A stretch of DNA of 64,000 bases, from the NCBI RefSeq assembly GCF_963678635.1, contig NC_087066.1, positions 61,412,875-61,476,874 on the forward strand. The letters are read 5' to 3'. Shown in pieces: positions 37,201 to 52,200 of this stretch (position 1 is its first letter; each line of letters begins with the position of its first letter). The notes below the pieces were generated by a model that saw nothing but the letters and a program-made list of their open reading frames with translations, made no database searches and was not told the DNA's origin. A program made the position numbers and the translations under genes. Origin of the DNA: Symsagittifera roscoffensis (Eukaryota > Xenacoelomorpha > Acoela > Convolutidae).

Positions 37201-40200
37201 GAGGCTCACAGGAGTTTATTATTATGATTTTTTAATTTTCCTGCATTGCTTGTTCACCCAGGAATCAACTAACTTAACGCTTCTCGATGAAATGAATAAG
37301 CTTAGCGAGGCCTCTTCCTTGTTTAAATATATTACAAATTTGGGAGTACTTGCAAAAACAATTGGATATCTAGGCCATCTCTTTCTCAGTATAGCCCCGT
37401 TTCTAGTCGAGGGATTGGTTTTTATATCTTAAAGGTTTTTGTAGTTTTCTGGGAGCTGTAATGGGAAATATTTGAATCAAAATTTAGGCGAGAAGTCTCA
37501 TCGAACTAACCTGTTTTGTTTCCTTAACTCATTAGTCATAACTGATTGATAAACAAGTGAATTTTTGAGAATTGTGTTTTGTAGGAAACAGCGATTGGAT
37601 TTGCTACTGGGGGAAACATATGAAGGCCGAGTGCTTCAGGAACGTCAAAGAATACCAGAAGGTTCGTTTATTTTTGGAGCTTATGCACGAAATGATTTAT
37701 GTTTTTGAAACTTAATAAACGAAATGATTTATCACTTGTTGTTCCAACTTTCGAAGAAAGTGCGGAATATTTTCAGGTCTTTTTGTTTTTCCGTACTCAA
37801 TTTTTTTTATAAAGTAGATCATTTTTCCCTTTCGTTGAGTTCGTTGAAACTTTTCCTATTAGCAGTCATTTTTTTGGCTTTCCTTGAGTTCACTGAAACT
37901 TTTTCAACAGTCTTTTGGCTTTGTGAGATGAAAAAAATGTCGTCTCGTGCATATCAGAACCCTGTTTTCAGTTGTTATTCGGAGTGCAATGAATAAATTA
38001 AAGAAATTTGGACTGTAATGAAAAAAGAAGAACGTTTTCCAAATTGTCTGTTGGCTATGGTTTCTTCATTTACTTCATATTTTTTGTAGGCTTTCTTTCA
38101 GTCTTTCGTTTTCTGGCGTTTAGGTGAACCACTTTCCGGGCACATTCCAGATAGGGCGAAAGGACAAACTGTACCGGAATCTAACCCGGCTGCAGAGCCG
38201 ATACGGCCAGAAGCACTTCAACTTCTTCCCCAACACATTCGTGCTCCCAGTGGACCTCAGACTGCTGAAGAGGTGCTGGGATGATGGGGGTTACAAGAAC
38301 AAGTGGATACTAAAACCGGTCAGTCACTCAGTTCTTGTATATTTTTGGTGCTTTAACTATCCTTTTTGTATGCAATCTTGCTTACACTCTGTACGTTAAC
38401 AAATTGAAGTTTCTTTTTTTTTTCAAGATAGCGCACGACAGAAATGGGTACCCTATTTCATTCTTCCTGTTTTTGAAACCCAAATTATGGAATATAGTGA
38501 TCGATCTTGTTATCAAATTAAAGGGCTGGTATGTTATGACTCTTATAGCCGGCGTCTGCTCGTGGAATTGGTATCAAAGTGATCAACAAGTGGAATCAGA
38601 TTCCAAAGAGGAGGGCAGTGCTGGTGCAGAGATACATCAACAAGCCATTCCTCATTAACGGCTCCAAGTTCGACCTCAGGATCTACTGTTTCGTCAGCTC
38701 CTATGATCCCCTCCGCGTCTATGTCTACAACAACGGTCTCGCCAGATTCTGCTCAATGAAGTTAGTTTGCAAAATACTGAAGCGAATCTGATAGTCATGT
38801 TGGATGCCATTTCAATGACAACAATATGAGCATTTTTCTACAGTTTACTTCAACAAATGATTTAACCAGGGTGTCAAATCGGTCTCTCAAGTCCATTCAA
38901 ATCAATTAACACTCACACGTGCCAAAGATTTTCAAGCTATTGTATCAGCTGAAATATAGTTTTTATTCAAATGAAAAAAAACTAAACGCGGCAAATGAAA
39001 ACTTTCGATTATCATGTAGTTCTAGCAAAAAATTCAATTGACAGTTACTTTGTTTCTTTTATGTGTTCGTGCAGGTACTCTAGTTCTGTGAAGAATATCA
39101 GCAACAAGTTCATGCATCTGACTAATTACTCGGTGAACAAATTCAATTCGGACTATTTGTCGAATGACAGCAGCACCAAGTGCGAGGGACACAAATGGTC
39201 AGTTAATAGTCCAGTCTATCTTTTTTGTACTCGTTCTTACACTCCCATTATAGTCCAACAAACAAAGGTGGATCTGGTGAAAGAAACGCCAAAGATAATC
39301 CCTCGTTTCCAAACATTAATATGACAGGAGTTTCGAATTGTAGCATAATCGTATATACGGTTAAACTTTGAAGTATTCAGAAATATCATTTATACCACCC
39401 TATCAAGTTAATAATAACTCATCCGAACAACCTATTAGCAGCACAAATCACAATGCCAAACCCAATATAACATCAGTTATCGGAAGAAAACGATGTTAAA
39501 TTTAACAAATAATATTATGCCAGAAGTTAGAACTGAGGTTATATTTGGTTTAGCATTGTATTTCGTTCTGCTGAGAAATTATTCGATTTCGATTAAAGTT
39601 TACCCAAGCGAAGATTATTGTATTATTACGAATATTTTTTACACTGCGAGGCTTAATGTATTATTACGAAGATTTTTTCAATGGCATATGGTGCAGCTTT
39701 TAGTTTTGGATAGTGTTAGGTCCTGTTTGCAATAAAAACACGTATAATGAAAATGTATGGGAAATGTTGTTTCGTTTTTTTTGCAAGGTTTGGAAATTTT
39801 TTTGCACTTTTCGCAGAAGTTTCTACTTTTCTAAAAAACTACTGTAACGATTTTAAAAAAATAAGACTAGTGGAAAAGTCTGCTGCTCTTCTATGTATCT
39901 GCATATTTCGCTAGTCTCTCGGCATTTTACCTACGGCCTTCGAAAGTTTCAGAATCAAAGATTTCAATCAAAGGAAGAAATAATTGGGACTCCCTTTCTC
40001 AAGCGGCTTATCTCTATGTCTGCTTTTTGCAGAAAAGCTGATTTGGACTTCGGAAAAATTCCTTTTTAAGTTTTTACCGCTTTTTTGAAATTTTGTCACT
40101 TATTGAAAACTACTAGCTAAATCTGATATTATATTAAGGGTTCAGTCTTAAAAACGAGATGCGGAAAGCTTCAATCTAAAAATCAGGGTATGGAAGGCGG

Positions 40201-43200
40201 AGACTAGTCGCAGGCTTTAGAAGAGAAAATTTTATAGATTTTAAAATTTTTTAATGATTTTTGGAATCTTTTTCATTTTTTAATAAAACTACGCAGCCAA
40301 ATCTGAGATAGAGACTTCAATTGAAAGAACGAGTAGTAGTTTCTTCCTTTAAATAAGCGTTTAATCCCCAATACGCAATACATCATTAAAACTATTAGAA
40401 CAGGTTGATCCAGGATTAGCTGGGCCACTAGTTTACTTCCAAGCGACCGTGGCGCAGATGCGAGAATGTGAGACTCCTAATCAACAAGTCCGATATACAA
40501 ATCCAGAACTTTCAAATAGTTTTATTTTTTGGGCATTTTTTTGCTGCATAACATTGGCAATATGATAAACTGTTGCTGCTTTATTGGTGGCTAGTGTTAG
40601 TTAAGTTACAAGCAGTCGTGGAGCAGATGTGAGGTTGTGATACTCCTAATCTAAGCAAATTTTTCAAGGTGTCTTTATCTTTTCCTTATTTCACTTTGCC
40701 TGTTTGGAGCTCTTTTTGCATTTTCCTCGCTCGCGTTTGCGAAGCGCAGCTTCGCCTCGGTGTTCATGATCGATTTGATAGAGCGGTGTAAAAAATTTTC
40801 GAAATCTTATAGGACTCTGCAGGCGCTATGGGGATGGATGGATAGACGAGGTATTGACCACAGGAAGATATGGAATACAATCCAAGACATCGTAGTCAAG
40901 ACCATCATTGCGTGAGTACAATCATGCCTTTTGACAATATAGAAGCCATAACTTCAGTGATCATGGGATCTTTAATCGTAATTGTGGACTAAAGTCTCAG
41001 GTTAAGATTTGAAAACCTGTGACTTTCTGCTAAGACATCCCTTTATATATCCGTTTTGAGCAGAGAATAAAGTGGCTCGATGTACTATAAAAAAAGACAA
41101 TGCTTTCTTTCTGTGTGATAGAATGCCAATTTGAATTAATTGCAGGTCAGACCACTTTGTGAGCAGTGCGACTAAGGCGAATCTGAAGAACAGGAGATCG
41201 TGCTATGAATTGTTTGGCTTCGACATCATCCTCGATGACAACCTTAAACCTTGGATCCTGGAGGTCAACATATCGCCCAGTCTGCACAGCAACTCCGAAC
41301 TGGATATTTCAGTCAAGGAAAACATGCTGAGAGACTTGTTCAATGTATTAGGTATTTTACACAAATCTAAAATTTTGATAAACAATCTCGAATGATGAAA
41401 AAGGACAAAAGAAAACTTAAACATAAAGTAACAATTTTTTTTTTTTCATTTTTAGGGGTCAATGAACGCAGTGATGAGTGTTTTTTTTGGAAAATTCCGT
41501 AAATTTGAGCACTTCCAAACGGATTTTCGGGGTTTGAATTGTGATTTTTCAAACTTATTTGCTAAATGGAACGCAAGTTATGCTGTTGACTGACAAAATA
41601 AAATATAAAAGCTTTTGTTTCATTTTTTTGAACTCCCAGTGGAAAAACTGATCAATTGATTGTGTTTGCTCAAATTGGGTTATGGGTTAGTTTTGACAAA
41701 AAATTGTCTATCCTTAAAGATAAATGAAAATTTAAAGGGCTTCAGTGTTAAATGTTCTTTTTTGAAAATGTCAATTCCATACCCTAAGAAAGATGTAGAG
41801 ATGAAAGAAAGATCAATAAACACAGCATATGTATCTATTTCTTCATACTTTTTTTAGGTCTCACTGTCCCTGATAAAGAAGAAGTGGCATCTGCCAACAT
41901 GAAGTGGTAAGTTGCAGTTGTCTCTAAGATTCATCAAAAGCGCAATAATCACCGCGATTCTAATGAGGTTTAAAAGATTTTAAATGGAATTGAAGCATAA
42001 TGAAATCATTTTAATTAATTTTTCTCTAATTTTTTTGCGGGAACACCTTAGTCTTTTGGTTATAAAAAAGACCATTCGTCTATTTAAAAAAGAGCTTGCC
42101 ATGTTTATATTCGATTGTGAATTGCTGAAAAAAAATTATAGGAAAGTTTTCGTAATTCGTGATTGTTTCAGTAAATTTAAGCTGCCATACATGAAGGATG
42201 GCAAATTCATACGCGATGCCCAGCTAACACAAAATGAAAGAGCCAAACACGTGCACTACATGCAAAGGGCTAGTGATGAGGTAAGTTTAGTTATTTGTCT
42301 TTCTTCGAAGATTTTTTGAGATTGAAAAACATTAAAGATTTTTGATCGAAAAAGCATTAAAGATTTTTGAGATCGAAAAATTATTATAGATCAAAACAAA
42401 ACTATGAGAATTACGGGTTTGTATTGTATAAAAAAACTGGGAAATTAAATAAATAGCTGAAATCTGCGGGTATAAAAGATTATGATGTAATTGGCTAAAA
42501 AGAATAGGACGAAACGAAGCTTGTTGTAAGACGGAATCTGTTTGGTCCGTTTTGCAGACGATCATAGTATTTATGTTCAGGTGGTGAAGTCGACGATTTT
42601 GGATATTTTGACGGCTGAGGACATCCGACTGCTGGCTGAGACGGAGGACGAGATGAACAGAGCGGGAGATTTCGTCCGAGTGTTCCCAGCCATCAACTCT
42701 ACGCAGTACTTGCGCTACTTCGACCAGCCGGCAAAGTATGCCAATCTTCTGCTGGACGAGTGGGCCAGAAGATATGCGTATATGCCTCAAAGAGGTCAGT
42801 AGAACATTTAACTACCATCGATATATCTCCCAGAAAAAGAATGAAATAGCTGAAACTTTGCGACCAATCAAAAACCTGTAAGCTTTGCAAAAAATACTGT
42901 CATTTTTGTTTTATTTTTTAACTCTGCTTGTTAGACTTTTTTCACGCTTAAAACTTGGTTGAACCCTGGTTTCTGCTGGATTCACTAGCTTATTTTATTA
43001 ACACCAGCAAGCTAGCGAGCGTAGTGTATAAGTTTGACTTTTTTCCAACCTGACTCACAAACAAAAATTTTTTCCGACATGACTCACAAACTCACTCCTT
43101 TGGGTACATTTTTTGCTAAAATCACTTTTGTTCTCTGCTTTATTTTTGGCTAGTTTTTGCCGCTCTGTAAGCGACATTAGAATAGTTGGAAGGACACGAG

Positions 43201-46200
43201 TCTCCTAATCCCCTGGTTGGAGGTTCAACACCGCACTTAGAGCTAATTTGATTTATCTTTGGTGGCATTTTTGTTTCATTGGCATGTTAGCATCTATAGT
43301 CTAATCTTTGGTGGCTAGTATTAGCAAGCTTGGAATGAGCCCGTGGCGCAGATGCTAGAACGTGAGACTCCGAATCTCTTCGAATCCAACTCATTTTTTG
43401 TACTTTTGTCGCTTTCTTTCTAGTGTTTGCGAAGTGCAGCATCTTCATGTAGTATATTAAGTTCCAGTATTTATTTTACCCGTTTTCACACAGTATTCAC
43501 ACAGCAGAAATGTACAGGTCATAAAAAACACGATCGATTTCTAGTTTCGAAATTGGATTTTATTTTTCAGATTTCCTAGCGGAATACAAAATTTTCTTTG
43601 AAATGCGAAAGCTGAAGTTTCCAAAAAAAAACAAATCACTTTGTTTTCGGTTTCCTTTCGTTCATTGACTATTTGACAGGAAGGTTTCTTGTTCGCTCAA
43701 AAGCTTTATTTAGTTTAAGTAGTTTCGGCTCAAGTTATTTGGTTTAGTGACCGTATATTGCGTTTTTCGAAAGGCACAATTGTTTTCAATGCTTTTTCGC
43801 ATTTCACAATGGGAGCGCAAAAAATAATGGGAATTTTAAAAATTTAATAACTCAAACCGATCGATGAAATTTTTCAATGGTTTGCTTTTTTACCGCTGGC
43901 TAATGTGTTTCTCGATTTTTTTTTTCATTAAATTGAACATCATTTGAGACAAATGTATTAAAATTTTGTAGATTTTTTTTCGTTATTTTCTGTTCATTTT
44001 TTTAAAGAATTTTTGGCTTACGTCTCATTGTTCGTCCGCTAGCTTGCGAAGTTATATCGCAATTGCTTCAGTTGTACCTGCACCAGTACAAACCAAGACT
44101 TCGTCTTCCATACCAGTTTTGGTGGTCGCTGCTGTCTATAGACATGTCGGGTATTCTTTTGCAAGAAATAAATGCAAGCTAAATGCACAATAACACAATC
44201 TGTAGCGTTGGAAAGTTCATAGCATCTGTTCCCTGCTTTATTGGTGGCTTGTGTTTGCTGTTAGTCAAGCGTTCGTGGCTCAGAGGAAAGAAAGGACATG
44301 AGATTCCTAAGCTACTGGTCGGAGATTTAACCTTGCACTTAGCTCTAGTTTTCTTTATATTTGGTGGCGTTTTTCTTGCATAGAATTGGCATTTTCTTAG
44401 CATCTATAGCTGCATCATTGGTGGCTAGGCTAGTGTAAGGAAATTTTTAATGGTCCGTGAACTATTTAAAAAGTTGGTGTTAATTTTTCAAATTCATTTA
44501 ATATTTCATATGTTAAACTAAATTGATGTTTGGATTTGGCGTGTGTTATGTCAGGAATAGAGGTGCTGGAACATCTGTGCGCTGTGCGTGCCCATCTGGG
44601 GGAGAGGGACGACCTGTGCAAGTGGAGCCCCACTTTAGGAAACAACACCATGGCCTCCATGTTCAGACTACATCCCCAACACACCACCAACTTCAGAGCA
44701 ACTTCAAACATCGCCACAGCTAATGGGTACGTTCAATAATTTAAGAACCACAGTCATGGGACGTGGAAGTTGTATCTTTTATTTTTCAAGAGATGAAATG
44801 AAGGAAAATTATTCAAGTTTGTACCGTTTTCTGTACACCTACTCGACAATCACGGTCGAAACTTGATATACGATGGATGAAACTATTTTTAAGAGTCTTA
44901 TAACTGTTTTTAGGTCTTATAATTGATGATTTTTTGTTCGTTTTTTTTTCTCAGGAAGAAGTCCAAATGCTCTAATAAGTACAGATGAGCGTTCATACAT
45001 ATTAATGTATTTATGAATGCTCTTAGGTATTTATATGCTCTTTGAGCTCAATTTAAATTTATCTGCCAAAAGTTAGGAAAATCGATCTCTCCCATTACGA
45101 AATCGGAAATAGCGCGAAAAAAAAATTGCTTCTAGTTTCGAAAGTAGATTTTAATTTTTAGTTTTCACAGCGGAATCAAAATTTTACCTAGTGATCTAGT
45201 TTTTTCAAATTGAGTTAATTTTATCAAAAAAGTGTCAATTATAAGTTCGTCTGAAAAATCAATGGGCATTAAGACCAAAAATTTTCTATTTGGAAAGTTG
45301 AAGATTTTTCAAAAATAAGTAAGTTTTTCTTCTGTTTCATGGCGTTTTTTGACTTTTTCTCAACTGTCTGTTGGCTAGTTTTAAATAATAGCCGGATAAA
45401 AAGCGTAAAAAATTGTTTTCAACGCGTCGTTTGGTCATTTAATCAGAGGGAGTCAAAGATGTGTTCTTAGTTCCAAAAAAAATCCCCGGAAACAGCAGAA
45501 GCATTTTGAAACTTGGACCTAAAAGTTACGTTGGAAAGGTAAGGTTTTAAGCAAGGGCATCATGTAGGTTTAACATACTTAGAAAGGCATACAAAAATTA
45601 CTCAGCTTCGATTATTATTTGAACTCGAATTTTGGCGTTTTTCCAATTTACTAGCTAAATTTTTAGTCAATTTCTGTCTTAACAATTTCTGTCTCAATTT
45701 TTTTTTTTTTACGTGAAGAGCAATTTATTATGAGTAATGAACGTAGTGAGTACTCGTATTTAAGTATTGGTGATTTTTTTTAGAAAACAGTCTTTAAGTT
45801 TGCTCAAGCTCAATTTTGATTTTTCACGGTTTGACTTCTGATTTATTTTTAAGTTCACTTCATTTCTTTTGTTTAAGGGAAGGCAAACTCAACAATCAAA
45901 CAGCAAAAGTGTTAAGAACTCGAAAAACGTGATCGACTTTAATCTCGAAAAAGATTTTAATCATCAGATTTCCCAAAAGTTTTATTGAGCCAGTTTTCTC
46001 AAATTGCGTTAATTTTATCAAAAAACCCCTTTCATGAATTGTTCGTGAAATTCAAAGCGCTTTATTGGCGTTAATTTTTTCTTTTAAATTAGAAAGTTTT
46101 TCAGTTTTTTTTGCGTTGATTTATTTTTTCCAACTGTCATTTGGTTAAGCTATCAAAGCCTAGCTTAGATCCTTAGCTTTTCAACGAATACTTTCAAGTT

Positions 46201-49200
46201 GAAAGTTTCAAACTACTGCTTTTTATAGGGATTTTTTGGCACTAACAAAATTTCTGTGACGCCCTCTGATTAAATGTCCTAACGAGCCCTTGAACGCAAC
46301 TTTTGACGGTTGTTTAAACAACAATAATCTAGTTAACAGTTTCATTCATCGTATGTCAAATTTAAACCGTGAACCTATAGTGATTGCAGAGAAAAAGGGC
46401 AGAAACATGAAAAAATTTTCGTTCTTTCATTGCTTGAAAACAAAGTTGCAATTTTCCTGTCCTGTGGCTGTAGTTAGCTAAACTGACACTGATAACCTTA
46501 GGGAGGCTGTAAAAAATATGTTGGGCTCCCGCTCTCGTAGTTTTCTGCTCCCGTCAAGAATTTTATGTCAAATGCTGATTTTGAAAAATAGTTTATCTAA
46601 GTTGCAACGGCGTACCAAAATTGGGTTCATGCATGTCTTTCCATGGAAAATATCGAATAAGTTTCGAAACGGGTTGTTACTCTTATGATGATGTTGTAGA
46701 CCGAACTCGTCTCGAAGTCGGAATAAGTCTTCATCGGCGACGGCAGCGGCCGCCGAAACAGTAAACGTGAACAGTGTAGGGACGAAACTCAAGGCATTGC
46801 AGATGAAGACGGAAGCGGCAGCACTTGAGTTGGAGTCGCAATGGTAAGTTAGTTAAACCAGGTCATCTATAATCAGTAGCAACAAGTTCGGATTGTCAAA
46901 AATAATCTGTCAGCAATTTTTGTTTTTGACTCAGTTTTGTCTATCCGAATTTTTTGCTACTTGTTTTAGCATAATATTTAAGAAAAAAGACAGACTTGTT
47001 TTTTCAGAAAGAATTTATGTCTACAGGTTGCCTGAAAATCCAAATTTGAATTTAAGTCTCCAGGTTGCCTGAAATTAAAATTGCCTGTTAAATTACAATC
47101 GTTGTATCAACTTTTTGTAACTTTCTATATAAAGGTCATGCCTACTTATTGGCGTTTTGGTGACCTTGACTGTCTTAAATAGTCAAGAGTTTCTGAGAGT
47201 AAATAAACCAGCCGAAGTATAAACCAACCGAAATTGCGTGGAGTTTATGAGCCAGCCGAAAAGTTCATCATATAAATGAAATTTGCATAACTTTTGTAAC
47301 TGTTTAAGAGTAATGATTGTAGTGAAGACTCTTATATAGGTCTTGCTGATTTTTTTTTCAGGAAAAAGTGTTAGAATATTGATGCAATTAGGTATATATG
47401 CACTTTTTGAGTTCAAGTGAAATTCATTTGCTGAAAGTGACGTAATTAGCCTTCTCCAAATACGAACATGGAAATGGCGCGAAAAAACGTGCACGATTTC
47501 TAATTTCGAAAGTTGAATTTATTTTTAAGTTTTCCCAGCTGAATAAAAACTTTACCTATTGATCCAATTTTCTGTAGTTGGGTTCATGTTATCAAAAAAG
47601 CGCCAATCATTAATTGTTCTAGAATTTCAAAGAGCTTAAAGGGCATCATATATTTTTTCCTTTAAAATTTGAAAGTTGAGATTTTTTCAAGAAAATCAGT
47701 GTTTTTTCGTATGTACATTGCGTTGATTACTCATTTCCAATCTTCAATTGGCTATGTTACACTAGTGAGCGTTAGATTATTAGTCCGAACCTTCTCATTT
47801 TTTTTAAACTCAACTCCCAATTAAAAGTGTTCACTTTATGGAAATTCTACTGTAGTATTGGAAATTGCATAGCATCTGTTCTCTGCTTTATTTGTGGCTA
47901 GTGGTTGGTGCATATTAAGCGTCTGTGGCGATGTGGTTAGAGTCTAAGATTTAATTTCTAGGTCGCAGGTTAGAATTCGAGACGTAGCCTTATTTTAACT
48001 AATTCGAGGCTTTTTTTTTATTGCTTTTGTAGAGCTGCTTTTTGTCGTTTTATCGTTAGTGTTTTCGAAGCGCAGCTTCGCCTCTGTGTACATAATTGTT
48101 ACATAACTATTAAATAACACCTAAGTATTTTTGACTGGTTGATTTTTCGGCTGGCTTATACTTCGGCTGGTTTATATGCCACCGAGTTTCTGATCTTGAA
48201 AGCGTTATGCAGTATGTAAAGTTTGGTTTCCAAGGTAGTTATATGATGATTAGCTTAGATTCTTTTTGTGTACCGAAAACAAGATCGACAGCCAACTCTT
48301 TGGCATTTGCTGGAGATGCGAACAAAAGTTTAGAATGAATCACTCCGATATCACTTTTAACAAGGTTCCTCGTATCAGGGCAAAGTCCTGATTGTTCCGA
48401 CTACCCTTTACATGCTGTCGAATAGTTTTTGAGTTGTGAATGTTGACAAACTATGAATTTTAAACTTAGATTATATTAAATTAATAAGATTAATTAGCTT
48501 GCCTAAATTCAGTTTGGGACGGCTTTGTAGTGAGCGATAATTCGTCACCCACAAGTTATTTGCCTTACTTTTTCAGCATCAAAGTATAAATCGAGGAGTT
48601 TAGAAAGACGCAGCCCAGATTGGCCAGACTGTCATGTTATTATAGTGGTGCGGTGAGCGCTTAATTTTTTCAAACTTGTTCTGAATAGAAAAACCTACCT
48701 GAAGCATATAGATTCCTCACTGTCTTCGAACGTCCGAACAACAAGTAATTTATAGGTCTAAATCTAAATCTAAGATTGACCTGGAGGATAAATGTGACCA
48801 AATTATTGATATGTCAGATCTTTGCCGTTGTTAAGCTTAAAAGTTATGTTGCTTAAAGAAGCAATTATTGAAGTTCCAAAAAGCAGATTCTCTGGTAGTT
48901 ATGGTGATATCAAGAGGACGATTGGAATCGGATCGGACGTAACAAAATTTAAAAAGAAAAACTATATACCATAGTTAACCTGGAAACAGAATGCTTGTGC
49001 GAATAAGAGGAAGAAAGCTTGGTAAATGAAGTTGACTAAAGCAATGGGCTGGGTGTTTTGAGTCGCGCCTTGAAGAAACCAAAGTCCAGTTTCAATGAAA
49101 TGAGTTCTTGTCGCTAGGAGTGTTAAGCTACAGGGGCACTGGGGAAGCAAAGATGAAAGATATTCAAATAACACAGACTAGTGAATCGAAAGTATCTTAA

Positions 49201-52200
49201 AACACAAGCTTAAAACAGATCAGAATGAAATTTAAATTTTTCATACTCAGAGAACAAAGCAGAAATCTATCTATTAATGATTCTGTAGCCTGAACATGGT
49301 CAAGAGCAAATGTCCTAAAGGCTATAAAGAACCGTTTGTGCGCAATAATTGACTGATGAATTGATAAATGTTCACTTATGTTTTTTGATACTTCTCATAC
49401 TATATTTCTAAGCAGCTTTCAGGAAAAATTCACAAATTAAACGAAATAACTCTTGATCTTGTTTTAATTTATATAATAATCTTAATAAATGCTGGTTTCA
49501 TGCAGCTCTAGCGTGGAAACTGAGTATGATGATGACTATGCTCTGTCGTCAGTGGTAAAAAAGAGTTCACAGATTAAGTGTGAGCAACTAGAGCGAGACA
49601 GAAGGGAGGCGCTACTCCAGGAAGTATCCAGGATACTCAAAAAATGGTCTGACATAACATAAATCGCATTAACTCAGATGCTAAATCATTTCATCCTAGA
49701 TAATTTTCAGAACATTCTCGGCATGACTAAACGAGTCTGTAGACTGCATGTTTTATCATATAGGGTTTGAACAAACCTTGATTTCGTTTTAGGAAATTAC
49801 AAAAATGGCACCGCGTGAATAAGGTCAATATCTGACTCTTTCTTTTCTCTTTGCCAATTGTCTCTCATCATTGCTTTTCATGCTCAATTCCTAAAGATTT
49901 TTTCAATCAACGAGATGTTAAGACAGTCTCCCCTTGCTTGTGTCAATGAACGAAGTGATGACAGTTATATAGTTTCTGATGATTTTTAAAATTTAAATAT
50001 TGTTTATCTCAAATTTTTCGCGGTTTGATTTTCTAACTCTTTTTAATTCTAAATTGAGGCAAATTCAGCTCTCCAATGACGAAAGTGCAAATGGCGCAAA
50101 AAAAACCGATTGAATTTTAGTTTCGAAGGAGTTTAGTAGTCTCCAACTTGGTTTGTTACGTTTGCGGTTAGCAAGCGTTATGGAACCGGAATATAGACTT
50201 TTTCGTGCTAACATTTTGTTTAACAAAATCACGTGTATCATGGTTCATAATGAATTGAAGTTTCTATGCGTCTCCGGCACTTAGCCTAGATGTGAAGAAT
50301 ACGCCCAGGATGCAAAAGGTTGTGGGCTCGAATCTGACAAGTAACTGTTTTTTTTTTTTTTCAAACTGGAAATATTCTTTTTGGCCTATAGTTTGTCTGC
50401 TTAGTTTTGTAGGCTTAGTTGTCACATCGTTAAACTAATTTTTTGATTTGTTTTTTTTCTATTTTTGGACTTTTTTTTCTTTTCCTGTCTACTAGCTTCC
50501 GCGTCATCTTAAATAGGTCGTGACGATTTTTTTCCTGGTCGTGACGATTTTTTTAAAATTAGTTCAGGCTCAAATTTACTTTTCGCGTTCTGATTTTTTT
50601 CAAGATCAGTTCATTTCCTTGGTTGAAAGGAAGGTACCATCGAACAACAAAATTAAAAACTCACGAAAAACGTGATCGACTTCTAAGTTCGAAAATGGAA
50701 TTTAATTATGAGATTTGCCTGCGAATCAAACTTATTACTTATCCAGTTTTCTCAAATTGGCTTCCTTTCTTTAAAAAAGGGTCACCATAAATTGCTCTTG
50801 CCATTCTAAGAGCTTTAAAGCCATGTATTTTTTGTTAGAAATTTAAAAATCATAGTTTTTTTTCCGCGTCATCTTAAATAGGTCGTGACGATTTTTTTCC
50901 TGGTCGTGACGATTTTTTTTAAATTGGTTCAGGCTCAAATTTACTTTTCGCGTTCTGACTTTTTTCAAGATCAGTTCATTTCCTTGGTTGAAACGAAGGC
51001 CCCATCGAACAACAAAAGTAAAAACTCACGAAAAACGTGATCAACTTCTAAGTTCGAAAATGGAATTTAATTATGAGATTTCCCTGCGAATCAAAATTTT
51101 TGTTTTTCCAGTTTTCTCAAATTGGCTTCTTTTCTTTAAAGAAGGGTCACCATAAATTGCTCTTGACCTTCTAAGAGCTTTAAAGCCATGTATTTTTGTT
51201 TGAAATTCAAAAATCATAATTTTTCTTTCCGCGTCATCTTAAATAGGTCGTGACGATTTTTTTCCTGGTCGTGACAATTTTTTTTTGAAATTGAGTCAGG
51301 CTCAAATTTACTTTTCGCGTTCTGATTTTTTTTAAGATCAGTTCATTTCCTTGGTTGAAACGAAGGCACCATCGAACAACAAAAGTAAAAACTTACAGAA
51401 ACTGTGATCGACTTCTAAGTTCGAAAATGGAATTTAATTATGAGATTTCCTGCGAATCAAACTTTTTACTTATCCAGTTTTCTCAAATTGGCTTCCTTTC
51501 TTTAAAAAAGGGTCACCATAAACTGCTCTTGACATTCTAAGAGCTTTAAAGCCATGTATTTTTTGTTTGAAATTCAAAAATCATAATTTTTCTTGCCGCG
51601 TCATCTTAAATAGGTCGTGACGATTTCTTTCCTGGTCGTGACGATTTTTTTTAAATTGGTTCAGGCTCAAATTTACTTTTCGCGTTCTGACTTTTTTCAA
51701 GATCAGTTCATTTCCTTGGTTGAAACGAAGGCACCATCGAACAACAAAAGTAAAAACTCACGAAAAACCTGATCGACTTCTAAGTTCGAAAATGGAATTT
51801 AATTATGAGATTTCCCTGCGAATCAAAGTTTTTGTTTTTCCAGTTTTCTCAAATTGGCTTCTTTTCTTTAAAGAAGGGTCACCATAAATTGCTCTTGACA
51901 TTCTAAGAGCTTTAAAGCCATGTATTTTTGTTTGAAATTCAAAAATCATAATTTTTTTTTCCGCGTCATCTTAAATAGGTCGTGACGATTTTTTTCCTGG
52001 TCGTGACAATTGTTTTTTGAAATTGAGTCAGGCTCAAATTTACTTTTCGCGTTCTGATTTTTTTTAAGATCAGTTCATTTCCTTGGTTGAAATGAAGGCA
52101 CCATCGAACAACAAAAGTAAAAACTTACGAAAAACGTGATCGACTTCTAAGTTCGAAAATGGAATTTAATTATGAGATTTCCCTGCGAATCAAACTTTTT

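Noticed and set aside
42332-42790. 152-codon - strand open frame
   Set aside because: Antisense to TTLL4 exon 24, whose + strand reading matches the conserved family sequence.
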